Shown here piece by piece: positions 25,430 through 36,919 of a DNA stretch of 64,000 bases (within the stretch, counting starts at the first letter, position 1; each line of letters starts with the position of its first letter). Below the pieces are notes generated by a model. The model was not told where the DNA came from, did not search any database, and was given only the letters and a program-made list of their open reading frames with translations. Made by a program: the position numbers and the translations under genes. Origin of the DNA: Burkholderiales bacterium (GTDB lineage Bacteria > Pseudomonadota > Gammaproteobacteria > Burkholderiales > Burkholderiaceae_C); assembly GCA_016191525.1 (NCBI GenBank), contig JACPOK010000040.1:1-64000 (forward strand). Direction: 5' to 3'.

Positions 25430-27424
25430 ATGCGAAATACATGGCTGTGCGGCCTGTGGGCCATTCTTGTTGCGAGCCTTGCCGCCTGCGGCGGCGGCGG
25501 CGGTGGTGGCATTGGCGGCGAAGCGGCGGCGCCCGCAGGCAATGCGCCCACCATCGCGCTGGTGGCCGGCCGCGCGACGTTTGGCGCGGACACCATCGTC
25601 AAGGGCACGGTCACGGACACCGGCGCGCCGGCCGTCTTCAATGCCACCGCTCTTGACGGCGCGATTGCCGCGCTGGATGACGGCTCGGCGATCTACCTGG
25701 GCGGGCTGGTCAGGGAAACCACGCCGGAACACCCGCGCGTCTTCCGCATCACGGCGAAAGGCCTGGTGACACCGCTCGAGGGCAGCTGGAACCACATCGC
25801 CAACGGCGGCTGCACGGCTGCACTGGGCTGCCCCTTCTTCGATCGCATAGCGCTTGGCCAGGGTTCCGCGGGCAAGGCACTGCTGTTCCAGAGCCTGGAC
25901 AACAGCCTGTCCATCTTCGGCGCCACTGGAGTGGAGCGCACGCTGTCGATACCCCAGATGACAGCTGCGCCGCTCAATATGGACCGTGCCGGCAGCATTT
26001 ATTTCTGGGCACGCGACGGCGCCTTGCGGCGGCTCGAGCCCGACGGCGGCCTTTATTTCCTGGGCAACCGGCAGGACGTGGTGGCGCAGACCCTCGGCAA
26101 CGCGTCCGCCGGCGGGCAGGCGGTGGACGGCCAGGGCAACGTCTATGTGGCGGAGGTCCGCAGCGGAATCATCCGCAAGGTGTCGCCCGGCGGCGCCATC
26201 AGCGACGTGGCCGGGCTGCGGGGAGGCTGGCTGGAAACCGACGACAACGGCAACCTCTACGCGATCAACGGCGGCTCCATCCTGAAGCAGTCACCCGGTG
26301 GGGCCGTTGAAGGGTTTCTCGCTCCCGCGGGTTTCGGAACCGACCCGCGCAGCGACACCGTTTCCGGCCTGCTGGAGACGCCCTGGCGGATGGCGGTGGG
26401 CCCGCAGGGGATGTGGGTGACCGGCCCCTTCGCCATTTCGCTTGCGACACTTCCGCGGCGGCCGGCGGGCTTGGCACCGCCGCCGGCGGCGAGCGGTCCC
26501 GGCCGCCTCGCCATCCTTGCCGGCCAGTCGCAGTTCGGCCCCCGGCCGCCCGCGGGCACGCTGGCCGGCACAGGTGCTGCCGTGCGGTTCACCGAGGTGG
26601 CCGGCGTGGCCGCGCTGGCCGATGGCTCGGCGCTGGCCGTCGCCACCCTGGCCGGCTCGGGAACGCGGCTGTTCAGCATTGCGCCGGACGGCGTCGTGAC
26701 GCCGCTTGCAGGTTCCTGGAACCAGCGCGCCGCGGCCTGCGGAACGCTCGCCTGCAGCACCCCGGAACAACTGGCCCTTGCAACGGCCCCCTCGGGCAAG
26801 GCTTACCTGTTCGAGGCCCGCAGTTCGACCATCCACGTTTTCGGTGCCGCCGGTGTGGAAAGCCAGTTCACGCTGCCCGAAATGGCCATCTCAAGCCCGC
26901 TCGCGGTCGATGGCACGGGCACGGTGTACTTCATGGACAACACCCTGGCGCTGCGCAAGCGCAACCCCGACGGCACGCTGGGCTTCCTGGCCGGCGGCAC
27001 CCTGGGCAGCACGGATGCGATTGGCATTGCCGCGCAGTTCCGCTCCGTCTCCGGCCTCGCGGTGGATGCGCAGGGCAATGTGTATGTGGCCGACAACGCG
27101 ACGATCCGCAAGGTGACGCCTTCCGGCCTGGTCAGCACGCTGGCCGGACCGCCCGGATCACCCGGCGCGATCGGCAGCGCCAACGGTACGGGCGCGGCGG
27201 CCCGCTTCAGCCTGCTGGCCAGCCTGGCGATCGACACCGCGGGCAACCTCTATGCCGCCGACCCGCTGAACGGCGCGATCCGCAAGATCACTTCGGGCGG
27301 CGTGGTCACCACGCTTTCCGCGAAGCCTGATGCGCTGTTCAACCCGCGCGGGCTGGCACTGGCCGGCAACGCATTGCTGATCGGCGAATGGCAGCGCATC
27401 TCGCGCCTGCCGCTTGTTCCCTGA
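25430..27424 (+). CDS. NHL-repeat beta-propeller lipoprotein, paralogue A
   Basis: A 664-residue protein with a lipoprotein signal (lipobox LAAC, acylated Cys20) and a poly-Gly linker. Two similar halves of ~310 residues follow, each made of NHL-type blades (GLAVDAQGNVYVADN, TIRKVTP). Each half contains ALxDGSA near its start, then TPL-x-GSWN, then a Cys pair (128/134 in the first half, 437/442 in the second), then a GS-x-FGATGVE-like strand. NHL propellers bind proteins or ligands. The protein is probably anchored to the outer or inner membrane facing the periplasm. Its stop lies 11 bases before the start of paralogue B. Confidence 0.82.
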   Translation: MRNTWLCGLWAILVASLAACGGGGGGGIGGEAAAPAGNAPTIALVAGRATFGADTIVKGTVTDTGAPAVFNATALDGAIAALDDGSAIYLGGLVRETTPEHPRVFRITAKGLVTPLEGSWNHIANGGCTAALGCPFFDRIALGQGSAGKALLFQSLDNSLSIFGATGVERTLSIPQMTAAPLNMDRAGSIYFWARDGALRRLEPDGGLYFLGNRQDVVAQTLGNASAGGQAVDGQGNVYVAEVRSGIIRKVSPGGAISDVAGLRGGWLETDDNGNLYAINGGSILKQSPGGAVEGFLAPAGFGTDPRSDTVSGLLETPWRMAVGPQGMWVTGPFAISLATLPRRPAGLAPPPAASGPGRLAILAGQSQFGPRPPAGTLAGTGAAVRFTEVAGVAALADGSALAVATLAGSGTRLFSIAPDGVVTPLAGSWNQRAAACGTLACSTPEQLALATAPSGKAYLFEARSSTIHVFGAAGVESQFTLPEMAISSPLAVDGTGTVYFMDNTLALRKRNPDGTLGFLAGGTLGSTDAIGIAAQFRSVSGLAVDAQGNVYVADNATIRKVTPSGLVSTLAGPPGSPGAIGSANGTGAAARFSLLASLAIDTAGNLYAADPLNGAIRKITSGGVVTTLSAKPDALFNPRGLALAGNALLIGEWQRISRLPLVP

Positions 27425-27435
27425 TGGAGTCGCCC

Positions 27436-29397
27436 ATGCGAAACACCTATCTTCCCGCGCTGTGCGCGCTGGTGGCGGCGGCGCTGGTCGCTTGCGGCGG
27501 TGGTGGTGGTGGCGGCGCCGCCGACAGCAGCCCGGCAACGGGCGCGCCCACCGTGGCGCTGGTGGCGGGCACGGCGCAGTTCGGCGCCGACGCCGTGGTC
27601 AAGGGCACGCTCACCGACACCGGCGCGCCGGTTGCCCGCAATTCCACCTCGTTCGGTGCCATCGCCGCGCTGGATGACGGCTCGGCGATCTACCTGGGTG
27701 GTTTGTCACGCAGCCCTGCCGAGGGCGCACGTGTCTTCAAGGTGACGCCGCAGGGCCTGGTCACGCCGCTGCAAGGCACGTGGAACACCAGGAACGTGGT
27801 GTGCGGAATTTTCGGCTGCCCTTTCAATGATGCTATCGCGCTGGGGCAGGGCTCCGCCGGCAAGGGCCTGCTGTACCAGGCGATGGACGGCAGCCTCTTC
27901 ATCTTCGGCGGTGGCGGGGTCGAACGCACGCTGTCGGTGCCGCAAATGACGGCCGGGCCGCTGAGCGCCGACCGCGCCGGCAATATCTATTTCTGGGCCC
28001 GCGACGGCGCCCTGCGCCGGCTGGAAACCGACGGCGGCCTGTATTTCCTGGGCAATCGCCAGGACGTGGTGGACCAGTCGCTGGGCACGGGCTTCGCATT
28101 CGGCCAGGCCGTGGACAGCGTGGGCAACGTTTACGTCTCCCAGTTCACCAGCGGCGTGATCCGCAAGGTCACCCCTGCCGGCGCCGTGAGCACTGTGACG
28201 GAACTGCGCGGCACGGCACTGCAGACCGACGACGCCGGCAATCTCTATTCCATCAATGGCCCCAACATCCTGAAGCGCTCGCCCTCCGGCACGGTGGAAG
28301 GATTCCTGGGGCCCGTCGTGTTCAGCGCCAACTCCAACAGCGACGCGCTGCCCGGCCTGATCGTGCCGCCAACCGGCTTCGCCGTGGGCCCGAGCGGCAT
28401 GTGGATCAGCGGCGCGCCGGCGGTCTCGCTGGCGACGCAGCCGGTGCGCGCGGCCGGCCTCGCATCGCCCGCCTTGCCCACTGGCGCCGGCCCGCTTAGC
28501 GTGCTGGCCGGCTTGGGGCAGTTCGGCTCGCAGCCCGACACCGGCAAGATGGCAGGCACGGGCATCCCCGCCCGCTTCACCATGGTGGCAAATGTCGCCG
28601 CGCTGGCGGATGGCTCGGTGATGGCCGTGGCCAACATGAGCACCGCCGCAGGACGCCTGTTCAGGATCGCGGCGGACGGCCGGGTGACGCCGTTGGCTGG
28701 CGGCTGGGACCAGCGCGCCCTCTGCGGCACCGCCGGCTGCATTTTCCCCGACCAGCTGGCGCTGGCGACGGCACCGTCGGGCAAGGCCTACCTGTTCCAG
28801 GCGCGCACGGCCACGGTCTCGATCTTCGGCAACCAGGGCCTCGAAAGCGAATTCGCGCTGCCGCAGGCCGCCGGCACCAGCCCGCTGGCCGTGGACAGCG
28901 CGGGCGCGGTGTATTTCATGGACAGCGGCCCCGCCCTGCGCAAGCGCGCGGCCGACGGCACGGTGACGCTGGTGGCGGGCAGCACCGCGGGCAGCGCGGA
29001 CGGCACCGGCGCCGCCGCGCAATTCCGCTCGGTCTCCGGCCTGGCGGTGGATGCGCAGGGCAATGTGTACGTGGCCGACAACGCGACGATCCGCAAGGTC
29101 ACACCCGGCGGCGCGGTCACCACGCTGGCGGGCTCGCCGGGCGCGATCGGCTCGGCCGACGGCACCGGCGCTGCGGCGCGCTTCAGCCTGCTGGCCGGCA
29201 TCGCGGTGGACGCTGCGGGCAATGTCTATGTGGCGGACCCGTTGAACGGGGCGATCCGGAAAGTTTCAGCGGCCGGGGTGGTCACAACGCTGTCGGCGCG
29301 GCCCGATGCGCTGTTCAACCCCAGCGGGCTGGCATTGAACGGGCAAGCCTTGATGATCGGTGAATGGCAGCGCATTTCGCGCCTGGCCCTGCCCTGA
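27436..29397 (+). CDS. NHL-repeat beta-propeller lipoprotein, paralogue B
   Basis: A 653-residue tandem duplicate of the preceding gene: same signal peptide start (MRNT), lipobox LVAC with Cys20, poly-Gly linker, two propeller halves and two Cys pairs (123/128 and 430/435, both as CG-x3-C). Divergence is spread along the whole length, which suggests an old duplication with both copies maintained. ATG at 27436 has TGGAG upstream; the two genes almost certainly share a transcript. Function unknown; an envelope scaffold or sensor is possible. Confidence 0.82.
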   Translation: MRNTYLPALCALVAAALVACGGGGGGGAADSSPATGAPTVALVAGTAQFGADAVVKGTLTDTGAPVARNSTSFGAIAALDDGSAIYLGGLSRSPAEGARVFKVTPQGLVTPLQGTWNTRNVVCGIFGCPFNDAIALGQGSAGKGLLYQAMDGSLFIFGGGGVERTLSVPQMTAGPLSADRAGNIYFWARDGALRRLETDGGLYFLGNRQDVVDQSLGTGFAFGQAVDSVGNVYVSQFTSGVIRKVTPAGAVSTVTELRGTALQTDDAGNLYSINGPNILKRSPSGTVEGFLGPVVFSANSNSDALPGLIVPPTGFAVGPSGMWISGAPAVSLATQPVRAAGLASPALPTGAGPLSVLAGLGQFGSQPDTGKMAGTGIPARFTMVANVAALADGSVMAVANMSTAAGRLFRIAADGRVTPLAGGWDQRALCGTAGCIFPDQLALATAPSGKAYLFQARTATVSIFGNQGLESEFALPQAAGTSPLAVDSAGAVYFMDSGPALRKRAADGTVTLVAGSTAGSADGTGAAAQFRSVSGLAVDAQGNVYVADNATIRKVTPGGAVTTLAGSPGAIGSADGTGAAARFSLLAGIAVDAAGNVYVADPLNGAIRKVSAAGVVTTLSARPDALFNPSGLALNGQALMIGEWQRISRLALP

Positions 29398-29508
29398 GCG
29401 GACGGCTTCCTGCTCCCAGTTCGGGGAGCCGGTGCTATTCAAAGCGCCGCGGCGGGACGGGCCAGGATCTGATGGCGGCGCGGCCGACGAACTCGAGCGC
29501 GTAGCTTC

Positions 29509-30597
29509 CTATTTTCCCGGAGCCAATGCCTTAAGTAAATTCGTCACTTGATCTATGCCATCAAACTGGCTCGGAACGTTTTGCGGATCCGGAGTAATGC
29601 CCGAAAAAATTAGCGCTTCGAATCTGTCAAGCGTCCGATCGTCAGCCGACTTGCGCACTCGACTAGCGAAATCCGAGTAGCCTTCAACAAAAGCGCAGAG
29701 ACTGAAACGAAGCTTTATTTGCAACAGTTGCGCACTAAGCGATTGATACCTCAACAGCAGAACGCGAAAAAAATAAAACAGCGCCAGTTCTGCGGCAAGT
29801 ACTGGGATCCCGATTTGCCACCATTCGTACCCATCTAGAACTGATAGTTTAGGAGCAATCAGAGAAATTCCTGGAGTTACCAACATGGCGCCAGCGCAAA
29901 TTCTCAGCCAAAACAGAGGCGATTTCAGGGCAGCCTGCGTTTCGTCCGCTAGCTGCTTGAATCCTTGAGAAAGTCCAATGAAATTCAATTTCTCAGCTTG
30001 ATCCTTTAAAAGCGCGTTGAGCTTTTGAGCGCGCCCTTCCAACTGCATTAGCGCGTTGAGTGCCGTATCGGCACGAGCGTTCTCGCTCTTAAGCGGCTCG
30101 GCAAGACCTTCCGCACCCTTCTCAAGCGATGCCAGCACGGCCTTGACTTGGCTAGTTATCAAGTCTCTCGGGAGGCCACCAAGCAGGTGATCAATTCTGA
30201 TTTTCTCGTCGGCAATGAATTGGAGCCTGTGAGCATCGATAAACGAACGTAGCTCCACATCAACAGGCTGAAAGGTCCGCTTAACGAACGACCCCGCCAA
30301 CCGAATTTTTGCGAGTGCAAATAGCGCCCAAAAAACGTCGCTACGCTTAAGTTCACTTAGAGGTTTTGCCGCTTGCTCCGCCAAGTCGTCGATCGCGCTT
30401 GTCAGTTCGCCAGCCAATTCACTTGCAATATCGTCATTGAGCATCTCAACCGATGGCATCGGTTCCATCAACAACAGAGCCATATCGGCCATCTTGCCGA
30501 CAAACTCCAGTTCAGCATGCTCTCGCGCCGCCCGCAGGACTTGCTTGGCACGCTCAAGCTTCAGGTCTGACAGTGTCAACGCTTGACGATTGGTCAT
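29509..30597 (-). CDS. AT-richer accessory membrane protein, unknown function
   Basis: A 362-residue protein. A long, mostly helical, charged N-terminal part (about 1-215) has coiled-coil character, two hydrophobic segments follow (about 218-245 and 253-280), then a soluble C-terminal domain ending in SQFDGIDQVTNLLKALAPGK. Base composition is visibly lower in GC than every neighbour, with A/T-ending codons, which suggests horizontal acquisition. It starts 13 bases after the dcd stop on the same strand and is convergent with paralogue B. I do not recognise the family. A membrane-associated stress or defence accessory is possible but unproven. Confidence 0.7.
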   Translation of the reverse strand: MTNRQALTLSDLKLERAKQVLRAAREHAELEFVGKMADMALLLMEPMPSVEMLNDDIASELAGELTSAIDDLAEQAAKPLSELKRSDVFWALFALAKIRLAGSFVKRTFQPVDVELRSFIDAHRLQFIADEKIRIDHLLGGLPRDLITSQVKAVLASLEKGAEGLAEPLKSENARADTALNALMQLEGRAQKLNALLKDQAEKLNFIGLSQGFKQLADETQAALKSPLFWLRICAGAMLVTPGISLIAPKLSVLDGYEWWQIGIPVLAAELALFYFFRVLLLRYQSLSAQLLQIKLRFSLCAFVEGYSDFASRVRKSADDRTLDRFEALIFSGITPDPQNVPSQFDGIDQVTNLLKALAPGK

Positions 30598-30610
30598 TGA
30601 TTTCTCTTGG

Positions 30611-31177
<567 letters not shown>

Positions 31178-31226
31178 TGTTTTCTCCTGGGGGCATTCTA
31201 GTGAACGGCCCGCCGGCATACCTCTT

Positions 31227-31243
31227 GCTATATTTTTGAGAGC
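31227..31243. repeat. 17-bp AT-rich element, copy 2
   Basis: GCTATATTTTTGAGAGC in the gap between guaD and dcd matches GCTAT-N7-NNAGY. It could also influence dcd transcription, being about 50 bases upstream of its start. Confidence 0.5.
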
Positions 31244-31282
31244 GGCTTGTGCATGCTGGGCGCGCCCTGTGGCCGATTTTCC

Positions 31283-32557
31283 CTATGAAACCACGACCTT
31301 CTCGACCAGCCGGTCGTCGCCCAGCACGATCATGGAGAACAGCAGTTCGTCCAGGCTGGCGGCTTGCGCCGTCTTGCGCGCCAGCAGCGGCGTGGCGGCA
31401 GGGTTGAGCACGATGAAGTCGGCCTCGCAGCCGGGCTGCAGGTTGCCCACCACGCCCTCCAGCCCCAGCGCCTGGGCGGCGCCCGCGGTGTGCTGCCACC
31501 ACAGGTTCTGCGGCGAAAGCGACAGGCCGGGCTTGGTCTGCCCTTCGCGGCCCACGTAGTACGCGGCCAGCATGGTGTGGAAGGGGCTGAAGCTGGTGCC
31601 GCCACCCACGTCGCTGGCCAGGCCGTGCTTGAAGCCGATGCGCCGGGCACCTTCGTAGTCGAAGAAACCGCTGCCCAGGAACAGGTTGCTGGTGGGGCTG
31701 ACGGCCGCTGCGGCGCCGGTGGAGCGCATCAACCGCCGGTCGTCATCGTCGAAGTGGATGCAGTGCGCGTAGATGGCACGCTCGCGCATCAGGCCATAGC
31801 CGTCGTACACCGCCAGGTAGCTGCGCGCATCGGGGAACAGCTGCCTGGCCCAGGCGATCTCGTCCTTGTTCTCGGCCACGTGAGACTGGATCCACACGTC
31901 GGGGTATTTCGCCGCCAGCTCGCCGGCGCCGCGCAGTTGGGCATCGCTGCAGCTGGGTGCGAAGCGCGGCGTGATGGCGTAGCCCAGCCGGTCCTTGCCG
32001 TGCCAGGCGCGGATCAAATCTTCGGTGTCGATAAGCGACTGCTGCGTTTCGTCGCGCACGCCGTCGGGCGAGTGCCGGTCCTGCAGCACCTTGCCCGCGA
32101 TCATGCGCAGGCCGCGCTTTTGCGATTCGGCCATCAGCGCATTCACCGACGATGGGTGCGAGGTGCAGAACGTGAGCGCGGTGGTCACGCCGTGGCGCGC
32201 CAGCTCGTCCAGGAACAGCGTGGCCAGTTCCTGCGCATGCGCCTCGCCGGAGAATTTGGCTTCCTGCGGGAAGGTGTAGTTCTCCAGCCAGGGCAAGAGG
32301 CCCTCGGCCGGTGAGCCGATCACGTCCAGCTGCGGGAAGTGGATGTGCAGGTCGATGAAGCCCGGCGCGATGATGCGGCCGGGGAAATGCTCGATGGCCA
32401 CGCCGGGGAAATTCGGGGCCAGCTGCTCATAGGGGCCGACGGCGCGCACCACCTTGCGCCCCGTGGCGTCGGGGCCGGTGACCAGCAGACCGTCCTTCTC
32501 GTAGACGGCGGTGCCGTCATCGGTGAAGCGGAGGATAGCGGCCCGGTAAGCGTGCAT
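31283..32557 (-). CDS. guaD: Guanine deaminase
   Basis: A 424-residue amidohydrolase with the HxH zinc motif DLHIHFPQ, a further metal His in HVAENKDE, HCIHFDDDD and ASDVGGGTSFS, matching bacterial guanine deaminases. It converts guanine to xanthine, the substrate of the XdhAB enzyme encoded nearby. The ATG at 32557 is 4 bases after the stop of the BMP-protein gene, so it is translationally coupled to it as last gene of the purine operon; dcd lies downstream after a 105-bp gap. Confidence 0.9.
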   Translation of the reverse strand: MHAYRAAILRFTDDGTAVYEKDGLLVTGPDATGRKVVRAVGPYEQLAPNFPGVAIEHFPGRIIAPGFIDLHIHFPQLDVIGSPAEGLLPWLENYTFPQEAKFSGEAHAQELATLFLDELARHGVTTALTFCTSHPSSVNALMAESQKRGLRMIAGKVLQDRHSPDGVRDETQQSLIDTEDLIRAWHGKDRLGYAITPRFAPSCSDAQLRGAGELAAKYPDVWIQSHVAENKDEIAWARQLFPDARSYLAVYDGYGLMRERAIYAHCIHFDDDDRRLMRSTGAAAAVSPTSNLFLGSGFFDYEGARRIGFKHGLASDVGGGTSFSPFHTMLAAYYVGREGQTKPGLSLSPQNLWWQHTAGAAQALGLEGVVGNLQPGCEADFIVLNPAATPLLARKTAQAASLDELLFSMIVLGDDRLVEKVVVS

Positions 32558-32561
32558 GCCG

Positions 32562-33587
32562 CTATTTTGCGGGCTTTCCCTGCACGCCCGATACAAGATC
32601 CTTCATGGACAGTATCTGTTCGTCCGTCATGTCCCCGAACGGCTTCAGCTTGCCGGAGGCGATGTCCTTCTGGCGCGCCAGCACCTCATCCTGCACCGCC
32701 TTGGGCACCTTGGGACCGAAGTCGCCGACGCGGATCATTCCCTGCTTCACGCCGCCCCAGACATTGCCGCTTTTCCAGGTACCTTGGAGCACCGCCTGGG
32801 TGCGCTGGCGGTAGTAGTCGCCCCACTGGTGGGTGACGGCCACCAGCTGCGCGTCGGGCGCCACCTTGCGCATGTCGGAGTGGTAGGCCACGGCCAGCTT
32901 GCCGCGCTCCTGGGCGGCGGCCATCACGGCGGACGAGCCGGTGTGGAAGGCGATCACGTCCACCTCCTGGTTGAACAGCGTCATCGCCGCGTCTCGCTCG
33001 CGGCCCGGGTCGAACCAGCTGTCTATCCACACCACCTTCACGGTGGCCGTGGGGTTGACCGACTTCATGCCCAGCGTGAAGGCGTTGATACCCTGCACTA
33101 CTTCGGGGATCGGGAAGCCTGCCACATAGCCCGCGACATTGGTCTTCGTCATGCGGCCGGCGGCGATGCCGGCGAGGTAGCGGCCTTCGTAGTAGCGCGC
33201 ATTGGCGGTGGCGACGTTGGGTGCCGCCTTGTAGCCGGTGATGGATTCGAACTTCACATCGGGAAAGTCCTTCGCCACCCGGAGCGTGGGCTCCATGTAG
33301 CCGAAGCTGGGCGTGAAGATCAGCTTGTGGCCCTGTTGTGCCAGGTCGCGGATCACGCGCTCGGCATCCGCGCCTTCGGCCACGTTCTCGACATAGGTGG
33401 TCTTCACCCGGTCGCCGAACGCGGCCTGCACCGCCTTGCGGCCTTCGTCGTGCTGGTGCACCCAGCCGGTGTCGGCCAGCGGCGCGACATAGACAAAACC
33501 GACTTTCAGCGGCTCCTTGGCCTGCGAAAAAACGGGGGATGAAAACAGACAGGCAGCCGTGATGACGGCGGCGAGGTTTTTGTACAT
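32562..33587 (-). CDS. BMP family ABC substrate-binding protein (non-lipidated)
   Basis: A 341-residue periplasmic protein with a signal peptide (about 1-22) and the BMP/PnrA fold (VGFVYVAPLADTGWVHQH, FGYMEP, GYKAAPN, YEGRYLAGIAAG). BMP proteins bind purine nucleosides or related compounds for ABC import. It is a diverged paralogue of the lipoprotein at 34798-35958; both share the same order of motifs. It lies between adenosine and guanine deaminase genes, consistent with purine-derived ligand uptake. Confidence 0.9.
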   Translation of the reverse strand: MYKNLAAVITAACLFSSPVFSQAKEPLKVGFVYVAPLADTGWVHQHDEGRKAVQAAFGDRVKTTYVENVAEGADAERVIRDLAQQGHKLIFTPSFGYMEPTLRVAKDFPDVKFESITGYKAAPNVATANARYYEGRYLAGIAAGRMTKTNVAGYVAGFPIPEVVQGINAFTLGMKSVNPTATVKVVWIDSWFDPGRERDAAMTLFNQEVDVIAFHTGSSAVMAAAQERGKLAVAYHSDMRKVAPDAQLVAVTHQWGDYYRQRTQAVLQGTWKSGNVWGGVKQGMIRVGDFGPKVPKAVQDEVLARQKDIASGKLKPFGDMTDEQILSMKDLVSGVQGKPAK

Positions 33588-33621
33588 GGTGGTCCTCTAC
33601 ATGGCCCCGGTGATGAAAAAT

Positions 33622-33642
33622 GCCGCTGCGGGGCACAGCGGC
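33622..33642. other. Hairpin in leader of BMP gene
   Basis: GCCGCTG and CAGCGGC arms with a 7-base loop, 35 bases upstream of the BMP start and next to the REP-like element. It may attenuate or stabilise the transcript between ada and the BMP gene. Confidence 0.35.
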
Positions 33643-33660
33643 TACGCCATTCTAGTTGGC

Positions 33661-33744
33661 CTCGTCATCCCCGCGAAGGCGGGGATCCAGGGCATTAAAA
33701 AAACGGCCGGGGCACTGGATTCCCGCCTTCGCGGGAATGACGAG
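33661..33744. repeat. REP/MITE-like inverted pair
   Basis: Two 30-bp arms (33661-33690 and 33715-33744) are inverted copies with 28 of 30 identities, separated by a 24-base spacer containing an A-run. Each arm holds its own CCCGC-GAAGG-CGGG hairpin. It is the widespread proteobacterial element whose translation reads VIPAKAGIQ or FPAKAGIQ. It ends 2 bases from the adenosine deaminase stop and may act as a transcript-stabilising or terminating structure. Confidence 0.85.
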
Positions 33745-33746
33745 AA

Positions 33747-35958
<2,212 letters not shown>

Positions 35959-35998
35959 TTTTGAAAATCCTCTGAGGTTGGGGGGCGAAAAACTGCGA

Positions 35999-36919
35999 TT
36001 ATGAGCCGGGATAAAAGGGTTTACCAAGCGACGCGGGCATGTTGACGCGCAGCCACGCCGGGTTGCGCGAAATCAGGGCCAGCACGGCGATGGTGGCGAG
36101 GTAGGGCAGCATGATCAGGAACTGGCTGGGAACGTCGACCCCGGCCGCCTGGAAATAGAACTGCAGCATGGTCACGCCCCCGAACAGGTAGGAGCCAAGC
36201 AACACGCGTGCCGGGCGCCAGGTGGCGAAGGTGGTCAGCGCCAGGGCGATCCAGCCCTTGCCGGCGATCATGCCTTCCACCCACAGCGGTGTGTAGATGA
36301 CGGAGATGTAGGCGCCCGCCAGCCCGCACAGGGCGCCGCCCGCGACCACGGCCGCGAACCGGATGCGCCGCACCGGGTAGCCCAGCGCATGGGCCGATTC
36401 GGGCGATTCGCCCACCGAGCGCAGCACCAGCCCCGCCCGCGAGCGGTACAAAAACCAGACCAGGAAGGCCATCAGCGCGATCACCAGGTAGACCATCGGG
36501 TGCTGGCGGAACAGGGCCGGGCCTACAAGGGGAATGTCGCCCAGCACCGGCACCGAAAACTGCGGCCGCGCGGGCAGCTTTTCCTGCACGTACTTGATGC
36601 CGGCAAAAGCCGAGAAGCCGGCGCCGAACAGGCTGAGCGCCAGGCCCGTGGCGTACTGGTTGGTGTTGAGCCAGATCACCAGCACGCCGAATACGGCCGC
36701 CAGCAGCGCGCCCGCGCCAATGCCGGCGGCAAAGCCCATGAGGTCGCTGCCCGTGTGCACCACCGTCGCGAAGCCGGCGATGGCCGCGCACAGCAGCATG
36801 CCCTCGGCGCCCAGGTTGACGATGCCCGCCTTTTCATTGATGAGCAGGCCCAGCGCCGCGATGGCCAGCACGGTGCCCGCGCTGAGCGTGGCGGCGATGA
36901 GAAGTGCGTAGGACTCCAT
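35999..36919 (-). CDS. ABC permease, nucleoside/simple-sugar type (second)
   Basis: A 306-residue permease with about eight membrane helices and the BPD_transp_2 motif (NLGAEGMLLCAA, LNTNQYATGLALSLFGAG, and EA-loop VGESPESAHALGYPVRRI). It pairs with the permease at 36919-38004, with which it shares a single base (TGATG junction). It is equivalent to NupQ/YufQ of BMP-linked nucleoside importers. Confidence 0.92.
   Translation of the reverse strand: MESYALLIAATLSAGTVLAIAALGLLINEKAGIVNLGAEGMLLCAAIAGFATVVHTGSDLMGFAAGIGAGALLAAVFGVLVIWLNTNQYATGLALSLFGAGFSAFAGIKYVQEKLPARPQFSVPVLGDIPLVGPALFRQHPMVYLVIALMAFLVWFLYRSRAGLVLRSVGESPESAHALGYPVRRIRFAAVVAGGALCGLAGAYISVIYTPLWVEGMIAGKGWIALALTTFATWRPARVLLGSYLFGGVTMLQFYFQAAGVDVPSQFLIMLPYLATIAVLALISRNPAWLRVNMPASLGKPFYPGS

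Noticed and set aside
29412..29429. GCTCCC/GGGAGC hairpin after paralogue B as a terminator
   Set aside because: The stem is only 6 bp and no T-tract follows; support is too weak.
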